Below, piece by piece: positions 49,195 to 57,039 of a stretch of 64,000 nt of DNA. This DNA comes from an uncultured Microbacterium sp. GTDB lineage: Bacteria > Actinomycetota > Actinomycetes > Actinomycetales > Microbacteriaceae. The stretch covers positions 1 through 64,000 of the forward strand of contig NZ_CALTTX010000008.1 of assembly GCF_943912325.1 (NCBI RefSeq), written 5' to 3'. The notes beneath the pieces are model-generated. The model did not search any database and had not been told where the DNA came from. It saw only the letters and a list, made by a program, of their open reading frames with translations. Both the position numbers and the translations under genes were made by a program. Position 1 is the stretch's first letter. The number at the start of each line of letters is the position of its first letter.

Positions 49195-50412
49195 ATGACC
49201 CTCGACCTCGACGCGATCTACACCGACCTGCACCGAAACCCCGAGCTGTCGTTCCAAGAGCACCGCACGGCGGGGGTGATCTCCGAGAAGCTCACGGCTC
49301 TCGGCATCGCCCACACGACGGGCATCGGCGGCACGGGGGTCGTCGCGGTCATCGAGCACGGCGAGGGTCCCGTCGTGTGGTTGCGCGCCGACACCGACGG
49401 CCTGCCCGTCGAAGAAGCGACCGGCCTGCCCTACGCGAGCCGCGCGCGCGGCACCGATCCGTCGGGCGCCGACGTGCCCGTCATGCACGCGTGCGGGCAC
49501 GACATGCACGTCACGGCGCTGCTCGGTGCGCTCGAAAAGCTGACGACGACGGATGCCTCGTGGCACGGCACCCTCGTCGCGATCTTCCAACCCGCCGAAG
49601 AGTTCGGCGCCGGGGCGCGCGCCATGCTCGACGAGGGCCTGCTCGACCGCTTTCCGCGCCCCGACATCGTGCTCGGCCAGCACGTGTCATCAACGATGCC
49701 CGCGGGAGTGCTCGGCGTGCGCGCCGGCACGCAGATGGCGGCGGCCGAGGGCGTCACGATCGTGCTGCACGGCCGCGGCGGTCACGGATCCCGCCCCCAC
49801 GAGACGATCGACCCCGTCGTGATGGCGGCCGCGACCGTCATGCGCCTGCAGACGATCGTGTCGCGCGAGGTCGGCCCGCAAGACGTCGCCGTGCTGACGG
49901 TCGGTTCGATCCGCGCGGGCCTGAAGCACAACATCATCCCCGCCGAGGCCGTGCTCGAGATCTCGATCCGCTACACGGTCGACCAGCAGCGCACCGAGCT
50001 GTTGGAAAAGATCGACCGTGTCGTGCGGGCCGAAGCCGAGGCATCCGGCGCCGTCGTCGCCCCCACGATCACGACCGAGTTCGCGCTGCCGCCGACGATC
50101 AACGACGAGGCAGCGACCGCGCGCGTGATCGAGGCACTCTCGGGAGCGTTCGGACCCGAGCGCGTCATCGACCCCGGCATGTTCACGGGTTCCGAAGACG
50201 TTTCGTGGTTCGCGCGCGACGCCGGCGTGCCGCTCGTCTATTGGTTCTGGGGCGGGATGGATGCCGAGCGTTTCGCCGCCGCGAAAGAGCGCGGCACCCT
50301 CGCCGAAGACATCGCGCCGAACCACTCGCCTAACTTCGCGCCCGTCATCCACCCGACGCTCGAGACGGGAGTCGACGCGCTCGTCGCGGCGGCGCGGGAG
50401 TTCCTCGGCTGA
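49195..50412 (+). CDS. M20-family amidohydrolase/peptidase
   Basis: The protein has 405 residues with the M20D pattern: DLHRNPELSFQEHRTA at the start, LRADTDGLPVEEATGLPYAS, the metal motif MHACGHDMH, and FQPAEEFGAGARAMLDEGLL. A lid domain with GRGGHGSRPHETIDPV lies in the middle. It hydrolyses an N-acyl amino acid or similar amide; the substrate is unknown. It has a leaderless promoter. Palindromic repeat copy B follows its stop. Confidence 0.92.
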   Translation: MTLDLDAIYTDLHRNPELSFQEHRTAGVISEKLTALGIAHTTGIGGTGVVAVIEHGEGPVVWLRADTDGLPVEEATGLPYASRARGTDPSGADVPVMHACGHDMHVTALLGALEKLTTTDASWHGTLVAIFQPAEEFGAGARAMLDEGLLDRFPRPDIVLGQHVSSTMPAGVLGVRAGTQMAAAEGVTIVLHGRGGHGSRPHETIDPVVMAAATVMRLQTIVSREVGPQDVAVLTVGSIRAGLKHNIIPAEAVLEISIRYTVDQQRTELLEKIDRVVRAEAEASGAVVAPTITTEFALPPTINDEAATARVIEALSGAFGPERVIDPGMFTGSEDVSWFARDAGVPLVYWFWGGMDAERFAAAKERGTLAEDIAPNHSPNFAPVIHPTLETGVDALVAAAREFLG

Positions 50413-50428
50413 GGCTTCGCGCCTCCCC

Positions 50429-50502
50429 CGAGAACAGGAGATCCGGCCACAACAGGACGATTCGCTCCACAACATCCTGTTCTCGCCGATTCTCCTGTTC
50501 TC
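50429..50502. repeat. Interspersed palindromic repeat, copy B
   Basis: The arms start CGAGAACAGGAGATCCGGCC and end TCTCCTGTTCTCG, with the same layout as copy A. It lies 17 bases behind the M20 stop and just before the next gene's -10 box. It could fold as a long hairpin and also act as terminator. Confidence 0.85.
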
Positions 50503-50510
50503 GCACGGGT

Positions 50511-50516
50511 CAGAAT
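50511..50516 (+). promoter_or_regulatory. -10 box candidate of the gene at 50523
   Basis: CAGAAT, six bases before the GTG at 50523, directly behind palindromic repeat copy B. Confidence 0.35.
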
Positions 50517-50522
50517 GGTGAG

Positions 50523-51224
50523 GTGTCGACGCCGAACCCCGCAGCACCGAACCCCGCGCCACCGACGTCAGCAACGCTGGACTTCTCGCCGCTGACGAAC
50601 CCGACGGTCGATGACCCCCAGCTCTCGGACCTCGGTCGGCGGCTCGCGTCGTTCGCGCACGCGAACGGCGGCGAGCTCTACCTGATCGCGCGAGCGCAGC
50701 CGCTTCCGGGGGTGATCTTCCGCGACGAACGCGGCCGTCCGCGCGCCAGCCAGATGGCGGGCAACATCGTGCGCTTCGCCGGGCCGCCGATGATCGAGGT
50801 CGGCAACGCGATGTACATGCAAGCGCACCACGTCACCGTGCTGACCCGCTCGGCGCGGCGGTGGGGATACGCGGCGCTGCAGCTGCAGGCATCCCTTCCC
50901 CCTCTTCTGCTCGAGTCGGCGCGCGCTCATGCCGAACTGGCGTTGCCGACGGCGACGGATGCCTCGTCCCCGACGCTCGCGGGACCGCACGGGCAGTTCA
51001 CGCTCACGGCCCCGCCCGAAAGCGCGGCGCTCGCCCGCGAAATGCTGACCCCCGCCGTGCTCGATGCGCTCGATGACGGCGCGCGCGGATTCGACCTCGA
51101 GGTCTCGGGCGGCTGGCTCTTTCTCTACAGCCCCGGCGAGCTCTCGACCGCCGACCCGGCGACCTGGCAGCGCACGTTCGGCGCGCTCGACGCGCTGCGG
51201 CAGAGTCCCGCGCTCTCGCACTGA
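50523..51224 (+). CDS. Hypothetical protein
   Basis: The protein has 233 residues. After a Pro/Ala-rich start it has a mixed alpha/beta domain (LASFAHANGGELYLIARAQPLPGVIF, then MYMQAHHVTVLTRSARRWGYAALQL, and FDLEVSGGWLFLYSPGEL near the end). There is no signal peptide or long membrane helix. I do not recognise the family. Palindromic repeat copies B and C flank the gene closely on both sides, which makes it a candidate for having moved or duplicated with them. Confidence 0.7.
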   Translation: MSTPNPAAPNPAPPTSATLDFSPLTNPTVDDPQLSDLGRRLASFAHANGGELYLIARAQPLPGVIFRDERGRPRASQMAGNIVRFAGPPMIEVGNAMYMQAHHVTVLTRSARRWGYAALQLQASLPPLLLESARAHAELALPTATDASSPTLAGPHGQFTLTAPPESAALAREMLTPAVLDALDDGARGFDLEVSGGWLFLYSPGELSTADPATWQRTFGALDALRQSPALSH

Positions 51225-51269
51225 CCCGGGGAATCCGGGGTGCGGGCACGAGTTCCGTGGCACGGCGCG

Positions 51270-51344
51270 CGAGAACAGGAAAACCCGCGAGAACAGGGCG
51301 ATTCACCCCGAAACATCCTGTTTCCGGCCGTTCTCCTCTTCTGA
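51270..51344. repeat. Interspersed palindromic repeat, copy C
   Basis: The most diverged copy: left arm starts CGAGAACAGGAAAACCCGCG, right arm ends CGTTCTCCTCTTCTGA. The internal GCGATTCaCcCCgaaACATCCTG core matches copy B. It lies 46 bases behind the hypothetical gene at 50523-51224. Confidence 0.8.
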
Positions 51345-51428
51345 AACTCATCCCCGCAACGCGCCCGGCGCGCATACACACGTCGAACTCCCGGTGAACC
51401 GGCTTGCATCACGGCTCGCGGGGTTCTA

Positions 51429-53588
51429 ATGTCGCCCTTCGTGACGGACGACGAACAACGCGTCGAGCAGGAAGAGAGCCCCCCGGTCAAACGGTGGCTG
51501 CTCGGCGACCCGCTCGCTTCTGGCGATGCCGACGAGCACCTGCTCCGCAAGCGCATGGCTCTGCCGATTTTCGCGTCCGACGCGCTGTCGTCCGTCGCCT
51601 ACGCGCCGCAAGAACTGCTCATGATCCTGCTGATCGGCGGGCTCGCGTTCCTGTCGTTCGCGCCGTGGATCGCGGGCGCCGTCGTCGTGCTGCTCGTCGT
51701 CGTCGTGCTGTCGTACCGTCAGCTCGTCAAGGCCTATCCGTCGGGCGGCGGCGATTACGAGGTCGCACGCACGAACCTCGGCGAGGGCGCGGGCGTCGTC
51801 GTTGCCTCGGCCCTGCTGGTCGACTACATCTTGACGGTCGCTGTGTCTGTGGCATCCGGTGTCGACAACATCATCTCGGCGCTGCCGTTCCTCAACGCGT
51901 GGCGCGTCGAGCTGGCCGTCGGGTTCGTCGTGCTCATCGTGCTCGTGAACCTGCGTGGCGTTCGCGAGGCTTCGCGCGCGTTCGCCCTGCCGACCTACAT
52001 CTTCATCGGATCCGTCGCCGTCATGATCGTCGTCGGCGTGATCCGCTGGGCCCTCGGCGACCCGCCCGTCGCGTCGAGCGCCCAATACGCCGTCCAGGCC
52101 GAGGGACTCTCGCAAGCGGCCGTCTTGCTGCTGATTTTGCGCGCATTTTCGAGTGGATGCTCCGCCCTGACCGGCGTCGAAGCGGTATCGAACGGCGTGC
52201 CGGCCTTCCGCAAGCCCAAGGTGCGCAACGCACAGGCGACGCTCACGGCGATGGGCGCGGTCGCGATCCTGCTGTTCTCGGGCCTAACCCTCATCGCGCT
52301 CGTCTCGGGCGTGCACTACGCCGAGAACCCCTGCAACCTCATCGGCTTCGACTGCCAGAACCTGCCGCAGCCGAGCCTCATGGCCCAGGTCGCATCGGCG
52401 ACGTTCGGCATGAACTCGGTGCCGTTCTTCATCATCCAGGCGGCGACCGCGTGCGTGCTCTTGCTCGCGGCCAACACGGCGTTCAACGGCTTCCCGCTGC
52501 TCGGTGCCGTGCTCGCGCGCGACGGCTACGCGCCGAAGGCCCTCAACACCCGGGGTGACCGCCTGGTGTTCTCGAACGGCATGGTCGTGCTCGGGATCGC
52601 GGCGATCCTCGTACTGGTGTTCTCGCAAGCGAACCTCACGACCCTGATCCAGCTCTACATCATCGGCGTCTTCGTGTCGTTCTCGCTCGGGCAGGTCGGC
52701 ATGGTCAAGCACTGGCGGCGCGAGTTGCGAGCATCCCGCGCCGGAAATGCTCACTGGAGCCGCAGCGAGATCGTCAACGGTCTCGTGATCAACACGCTCG
52801 GCGCCGTGCTGACGGCGGCGGTATTCATCATCGTCACGATCACGAAGTTCACGCACGGCGCGTGGCTGGTGTTCCTCGCGATCCCCGTGCTGTCGTTCCT
52901 CATGCTCGGCGTCAACCGCTACTACCGCGACGTGCAGCACGAGGTCGCGCTCGATGACGAGACCCATTTCGGGTCGACGGGCGACATCGCGATCGTGCTC
53001 GTCGGTTCGCTGCAGAAGCCCGTCGCGAAGGCGATCGACTACGCGCTCGCCGCGCGCCACGAAAAGACCGTGGGGCTTCACGTGGCCGTGTCGAAAGACG
53101 AGGCCGACGGTCTGCAGCGCGAATGGGAACGTCGACGGATGCCGATTCCGCTCGTCATCCTCGAATCGCCCTACCGCACCTACGCGAGCCCCATCACCTC
53201 GTACATCGAGAAGTACCGCAAGAAGTACGGCTCGACGATGGTGACGGTCTACCTGCCGCAGTACATCGTGGGGCACTGGTGGGAGTCGTTTTTGCACAAC
53301 CGCCGGGCCCGCCGCATCGCGCAGCAGCTCATGCTCGTGCACGGCGTCTCGATCACGCTCGTGCCGTGGCTGCTCGATTCGTCCGAGGTCGTCTATGGCC
53401 GCCGCTCGCGCCCACTGCCGGGCCAAGAGCGCTCGGGCGTGCCGTACACCCCGACGGGTTCGCTGCAGATCTTGCCCCGCACCCCCGCCGAGGCGGCGCA
53501 CTTGACGCGACCCTCGGCCGAGGCCGACAGCGTCGCCGTCGAGGGCGCGACGACCGTTCCCGGCACCGGCGCGGTCGAGCGGCCCTGA
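51429..53588 (+). CDS. APC-superfamily amino acid permease with large C-terminal cytosolic domain
   Basis: The protein has 719 residues. Twelve helices lie between ~45 and ~500 (SDALSSVAYAPQELLMILL in helix 1 is the APC signature). A cytosolic domain of ~200 residues follows (TGDIAIVLVGSLQKPVAKAIDYALAARHEKTVGLHVAVS), resembling a universal-stress-like fold. The substrate is unknown, probably an amino acid or K+. An in-frame GTG at 51441 is eight bases behind a TAATGT hexamer with TTGCAT 17 bases upstream, so a leaderless start there is an alternative to the ATG. Confidence 0.9.
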   Translation: MSPFVTDDEQRVEQEESPPVKRWLLGDPLASGDADEHLLRKRMALPIFASDALSSVAYAPQELLMILLIGGLAFLSFAPWIAGAVVVLLVVVVLSYRQLVKAYPSGGGDYEVARTNLGEGAGVVVASALLVDYILTVAVSVASGVDNIISALPFLNAWRVELAVGFVVLIVLVNLRGVREASRAFALPTYIFIGSVAVMIVVGVIRWALGDPPVASSAQYAVQAEGLSQAAVLLLILRAFSSGCSALTGVEAVSNGVPAFRKPKVRNAQATLTAMGAVAILLFSGLTLIALVSGVHYAENPCNLIGFDCQNLPQPSLMAQVASATFGMNSVPFFIIQAATACVLLLAANTAFNGFPLLGAVLARDGYAPKALNTRGDRLVFSNGMVVLGIAAILVLVFSQANLTTLIQLYIIGVFVSFSLGQVGMVKHWRRELRASRAGNAHWSRSEIVNGLVINTLGAVLTAAVFIIVTITKFTHGAWLVFLAIPVLSFLMLGVNRYYRDVQHEVALDDETHFGSTGDIAIVLVGSLQKPVAKAIDYALAARHEKTVGLHVAVSKDEADGLQREWERRRMPIPLVILESPYRTYASPITSYIEKYRKKYGSTMVTVYLPQYIVGHWWESFLHNRRARRIAQQLMLVHGVSITLVPWLLDSSEVVYGRRSRPLPGQERSGVPYTPTGSLQILPRTPAEAAHLTRPSAEADSVAVEGATTVPGTGAVERP

Positions 53589-53649
53589 CGCCGGGGTTCG
53601 GCGCGAGACGAGTCATGACCCTGCCGACGCCGCTCGTGGCGAGGGATTG

Positions 53650-53719
53650 TACAGAAAGAACTCGCCGCACTTGCCCGTGTCCCGGCCAATTCAGCCGATC
53701 CGCGACGGTTCTTCCTGTA
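53650..53719. other. Long-loop inverted repeat behind the permease gene
   Basis: TACAGAAAGAAC (53650-53661) and GTTCTTCCTGTA (53708-53719) are complementary except for one base, 46 bases apart. They lie in the 210-base gap before sufS. They may mark the end of the permease transcript or a short lost insertion. Confidence 0.35.
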
Positions 53720-53786
53720 GACCGCCGATCGTCCATCGCTGGCCGACATGAACAGCCGCGGCGGCCCGGGGCGTCCGCCGCAGAAC

Positions 53787-53792
53787 TACCCT
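53787..53792 (+). promoter_or_regulatory. -10 box of leaderless sufS
   Basis: TACCCT, six bases before the GTG at 53799. It supports that start over an upstream in-frame ATG at 53748. Confidence 0.5.
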
Positions 53793-53798
53793 GGAAGG

Positions 53799-55097
53799 GT
53801 GAGTTCCCCGACCCCCGCGCGCACCCTCGACCCGGCCGCCCTGCGCGCCGACTTTCCGATCCTCCAGCGCGAGGTCAACGGCCGACCCCTCGTCTACCTC
53901 GACTCGGCGGCGACCAGTCAGCGCCCGCAGCGCGTGATCGACGCCGAGGTCGCATTCATCACGGGTTCGAACGCCGCCGTGCACCGCGGCGCCCACACGC
54001 TCGCGGCTGAGGCGACCGACCTCTACGAAGACGCGCGCGCGACCGTCGCGGGCTTCGTCGGCGCCGAACCCGACAACCTCGTGTGGCAGCACGGTGCGAC
54101 CGAAGCGCTCAACCTCGTGGCCTACGGCATCGGCAACGCGAGTGCGGGGCGGGCGCCCGGCGGGGGCGCGGGAACCTCGCGCCTCGCCCTGAAGCCCGGC
54201 GACGAGATCGTGACGACCGAGATTGAGCACCACGCCAACCTCGTGCCGTGGCAAGAGCTCGCGGCCCGCACGGGCGCGGTGCTGCGGATCATCCCCGTGC
54301 ACGACGACGGCACGCTCGACCTCGACGCCGCGGCATCCATCATCGGCCCGCGCACGCGCATCGTCGCGTTCACGCATGTCTCGAACGTGCTCGGGATCGT
54401 CAATCCCGCGGCCGAGCTCGTCGCGCTCGCGCGTGAGGTGGGTGCGATCACGGTGATGGATGCCTGCCAATCGGCCCCCCACCTGCCGCTCGACCTGCCG
54501 GCGCTCGGCGTCGATTTCGCGGCGTTCTCGGCCCACAAGATGCTCGCGCCCTACGGCATCGGCGCGCTCTACGGCCGCTCGGAGGCGCTCGCCGAGTTGC
54601 CGCCCATGCTGATCGGCGGGTCGATGGTCACGACCGTGACGCTCGACGAGACGCACTACCTCGAGCCGCCGCAGCGGTTCGAAGCGGGCACGCAGCCCGT
54701 GTCGCAAGCGGTCGCGTGGGCCGAGGCCGTGCGCTACCTCGAAGACGTGGGGATGGATGCCGTCGCCGACCACGAGCGCGAGATCGAGCGGCGCCTGCGC
54801 GACGGGCTGCGCGAGACTCCCGGCATCCGTCTGCTCGGCGACACCGCCGACGACGCCGCGCGCGTCGGAATCGCGGCATTCGATGTCGCGGGCGTGCACG
54901 CGCACGATGCGGGGCAGTTCCTCGATGACCGCGGCATCGCGGTGCGCGTCGGCCACCACTGCGCGAAGCCCCTGCACGCGCGCTTCGGCCTGACCGCCTC
55001 GGTGCGCGCCTCGGCCGCGCTCTACACGACCGACGCCGACGTCGACGCGCTGCTCGATGCGGTTTCGGGCATCCGCTCGTACTTCGGGGAGGCGTGA
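53799..55097 (+). CDS. sufS: Cysteine desulfurase SufS
   Basis: The protein has 432 residues and is a group II, PLP-dependent desulfurase. VYLDSAATSQRP lies near the start, HGATEALNLVA follows, TEIEHHANLVPWQ contains a PLP-site His, and the PLP lysine is in FSAHKMLAPYGIGALYG (~246). The sulfur-carrying cysteine is in VRVGHHCAKPLHARFG (~387). It takes sulfur from cysteine for Fe-S assembly and hands it to SufU, whose gene overlaps its stop. No sufBCD genes are nearby. Confidence 0.93.
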   Translation: MSSPTPARTLDPAALRADFPILQREVNGRPLVYLDSAATSQRPQRVIDAEVAFITGSNAAVHRGAHTLAAEATDLYEDARATVAGFVGAEPDNLVWQHGATEALNLVAYGIGNASAGRAPGGGAGTSRLALKPGDEIVTTEIEHHANLVPWQELAARTGAVLRIIPVHDDGTLDLDAAASIIGPRTRIVAFTHVSNVLGIVNPAAELVALAREVGAITVMDACQSAPHLPLDLPALGVDFAAFSAHKMLAPYGIGALYGRSEALAELPPMLIGGSMVTTVTLDETHYLEPPQRFEAGTQPVSQAVAWAEAVRYLEDVGMDAVADHEREIERRLRDGLRETPGIRLLGDTADDAARVGIAAFDVAGVHAHDAGQFLDDRGIAVRVGHHCAKPLHARFGLTASVRASAALYTTDADVDALLDAVSGIRSYFGEA

Positions 55098-55561
55098 TGA
55101 GCGCGCTCGACTCGCTCTACCAAGAGCTCATCCTCGACCACTCGAAGCGTCCGCACGGCCGGGGGCTTGCCGAGCCCGAAGGTCGCGAGGCGTCGTCGCA
55201 CCAGCACAATCCCATGTGCGGCGACGACATCACGCTGCGCGTGAGGCTGCTCGACGATGGCGAAACGTTGCGCGATGTGACGTGGGAGGGGGCCGGATGC
55301 TCGATCTCACAGGCATCCGCATCGATGCTCTCGGCCCTCGTCGACGAGCTCGCGGACGAGGGCACGCCGCTCACGCGCACGCAGGCCGAGGAACTGATCG
55401 AGCGCTTCCGCGAGGCGCTTCGCTCGCGCGGTCAGATCGGGCTCGACGAAGAGGTCTTCGGCGATGCCGCCGCGCTGTCAGGTGTGTCGAAGTTCACGGC
55501 ACGCGTCAAGTGCGCGATGCTCGCGTGGGTCGCGCTGACCGACGCGCTCGCGCGGGCGTGA
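55097..55561 (+). CDS. sufU: Fe-S assembly sulfur-transfer protein SufU
   Basis: The protein has 154 residues. The zinc and sulfur cysteines are at HNPMCGDD (Cys41), EGAGCSISQAS (Cys68) and ARVKCAMLAW, the SufU pattern with the typical insert relative to IscU. It receives sulfur from SufS at its zinc site. The ATG at 55097 overlaps the sufS stop; a GTG directly before it (55094) could also be used. Confidence 0.93.
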   Translation: MSALDSLYQELILDHSKRPHGRGLAEPEGREASSHQHNPMCGDDITLRVRLLDDGETLRDVTWEGAGCSISQASASMLSALVDELADEGTPLTRTQAEELIERFREALRSRGQIGLDEEVFGDAAALSGVSKFTARVKCAMLAWVALTDALARA

Positions 55562-55577
55562 GGCGCGTGCTCGAGAC

Positions 55578-56228
55578 TCAGTCCCAGTCGAGGTAGTCCT
55601 CGATCGCCCACGAAACGGCACCCATGTGGGTGAGCGGGAACATGTGCCCCGCGCCCTCGATCGGCACGACGCTGACGAAGGCGGGAGCGGATGCCTGCAG
55701 CGCGAGCCCGTTCGCCGGCGGAGTGATCCGGTCGTCGGTGCCCTGCACGACGAGCACGGGGAGCGCGGCCGTGAACGGCGCGGGTGCCTGCCACGCGGCG
55801 GCCTGCACCGCGGCCGCTTCGGGATCGGCGAGCTCGGCGGGCACGTCGGCGAGGGTTGCGGGTTCTGTGCCCTCGACCCCGAAGAGCACGACGCCGCTCA
55901 CGCGGTCGTAGTGCTCGGCCGCCGCAACGCGCGCGACCGAGCCGCCGAACGCGTGCCCGCCGATCCATGCCGAATCGATCCCGAGGTGATCGAGCACGTC
56001 GACGACGTCTTGCGCGAGGTCGCTCACCGAGACACCGCTTGCCGCGCCGACGCGGCGCGTGCCGACCCGCACGACACGGAAGTCCTCTTGAGCGACCGAG
56101 TGCGCGAGCAACTCGAGGTACCCGATCGAGAGCCCCTGCGCGGGCAGCAGCACGAGCGCGGGGCCCTCGCCCTCTTCGGCGAAGGGGATCGCACGACCCT
56201 CGGGCTCGAAAATCTGGGCGTCGCTCAT
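55578..56228 (-). CDS. Alpha/beta-hydrolase-fold protein without the nucleophile serine
   Basis: The protein has 216 residues. The fold is clear (PALVLLPAQGLSIGYLELLA, then LVVQGTDDRITPP with the acid, and IEGAGHMFPLTH with the His). At the nucleophile elbow the sequence is GGHAFGGSV, so the Ser of G-x-S-x-G is Ala. It is probably not an ordinary esterase; it may bind a ligand or use another residue. The ATG at 56228 has a GAGAGGA ribosome site. It is convergent with sufU. Confidence 0.8.
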   Translation of the reverse strand: MSDAQIFEPEGRAIPFAEEGEGPALVLLPAQGLSIGYLELLAHSVAQEDFRVVRVGTRRVGAASGVSVSDLAQDVVDVLDHLGIDSAWIGGHAFGGSVARVAAAEHYDRVSGVVLFGVEGTEPATLADVPAELADPEAAAVQAAAWQAPAPFTAALPVLVVQGTDDRITPPANGLALQASAPAFVSVVPIEGAGHMFPLTHMGAVSWAIEDYLDWD

Positions 56229-56349
56229 GCGGGTCCTCTCGGGCGTGCCCTGGGGGCGGGAGTCAGCTGGATGCTGCGCCGCACAGGCCAATCGGACCCG
56301 GGCGCTCCGCCAAATTTACCAGCGCTTCGGTGCGGGCGCCCGGGCGATG

Positions 56350-56937
56350 TCAGCGGCGGCGCAGCTCGCCCACTGGCACGGCTCCGCGGCACGGCAGCGC
56401 GAGCAGGTCGCCCTCGACGAGGTCGACGGGCAGGGGCGGGACGCCCGTGAGGCGTGTGCCCCGGGCATCCATCGCCTCCCACTGCTCTTCGTGCGCGTGC
56501 GAGACGCGACCGAGCAGGCGCAGTTCGCTGGGGATCGGCTGCCATGCGGGGGACTCGTCGTCGTGAAGTGCGGCGGTCGACGGGCAGCAGTGGCCGGACT
56601 CGTCGGGGTCGTCGTGTTGCCGGATCGCCGGGGCCAGGACCGCGTCGAGCGTGAAGCGACGAAGCCCGCCGGTGCGACCCTCGACCGTGACGGATGCGAC
56701 GGATGCCACCACGATGCTCGCGAGGCTGTCGCGCGAGGCGATCCCGCCCGCGAGCGGCACGACCGCCGGGGCCGTCATCGCGGCGGGCGTGCCGCACAGC
56801 GCGACGAAGCGCAGCACCGAGACGGCGTCGACCGTGAGATCGAGCACGCCGGCGTTCGTGTGCGCGGGCCACAGGTCGCGGCATAAGGGAACGGGGATCG
56901 ATTCGCGCAGGGTGGGGAACAGAGCGGTGAGGGTCAT
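56350..56937 (-). CDS. Hypothetical protein
   Basis: The protein has 195 residues. The N-terminal half is strand-rich (VLDLTVDAVSVLRFVALCG, then GRTGGLRRFTLDAVLAPAI). A Cys-containing His/Asp-rich loop follows (QHDDPDESGHCCPSTAALHDDES), and the C-terminus ends with VDLVEGDLLALPCRG. No signal peptide or membrane helix is seen. I do not recognise the family. It is the first gene of a possible unit with the hydrolase-fold gene 121 bases downstream. Confidence 0.65.
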   Translation of the reverse strand: MTLTALFPTLRESIPVPLCRDLWPAHTNAGVLDLTVDAVSVLRFVALCGTPAAMTAPAVVPLAGGIASRDSLASIVVASVASVTVEGRTGGLRRFTLDAVLAPAIRQHDDPDESGHCCPSTAALHDDESPAWQPIPSELRLLGRVSHAHEEQWEAMDARGTRLTGVPPLPVDLVEGDLLALPCRGAVPVGELRRR

Positions 56938-57039
56938 GCGTCTGGTCTACGCGCCGCGGGGCGCGCGCGGGGGCATCCTCACGAAGTCCTGACGACTCTC
57001 GTGCGGTTCGCTTACGGGCTGCAGTGCGCGGAGCTGGGG

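Noticed and set aside
47166..49196. Long minus-strand frame opposite the alpha-glucosidase gene
   Set aside because: It is an antisense shadow of a GH13 enzyme with all catalytic residues in the forward frame.
53748..53798. ATG at 53748 as the sufS start
   Set aside because: The extra residues are not part of the SufS fold, and a TACCCT box sits six bases before the GTG at 53799.
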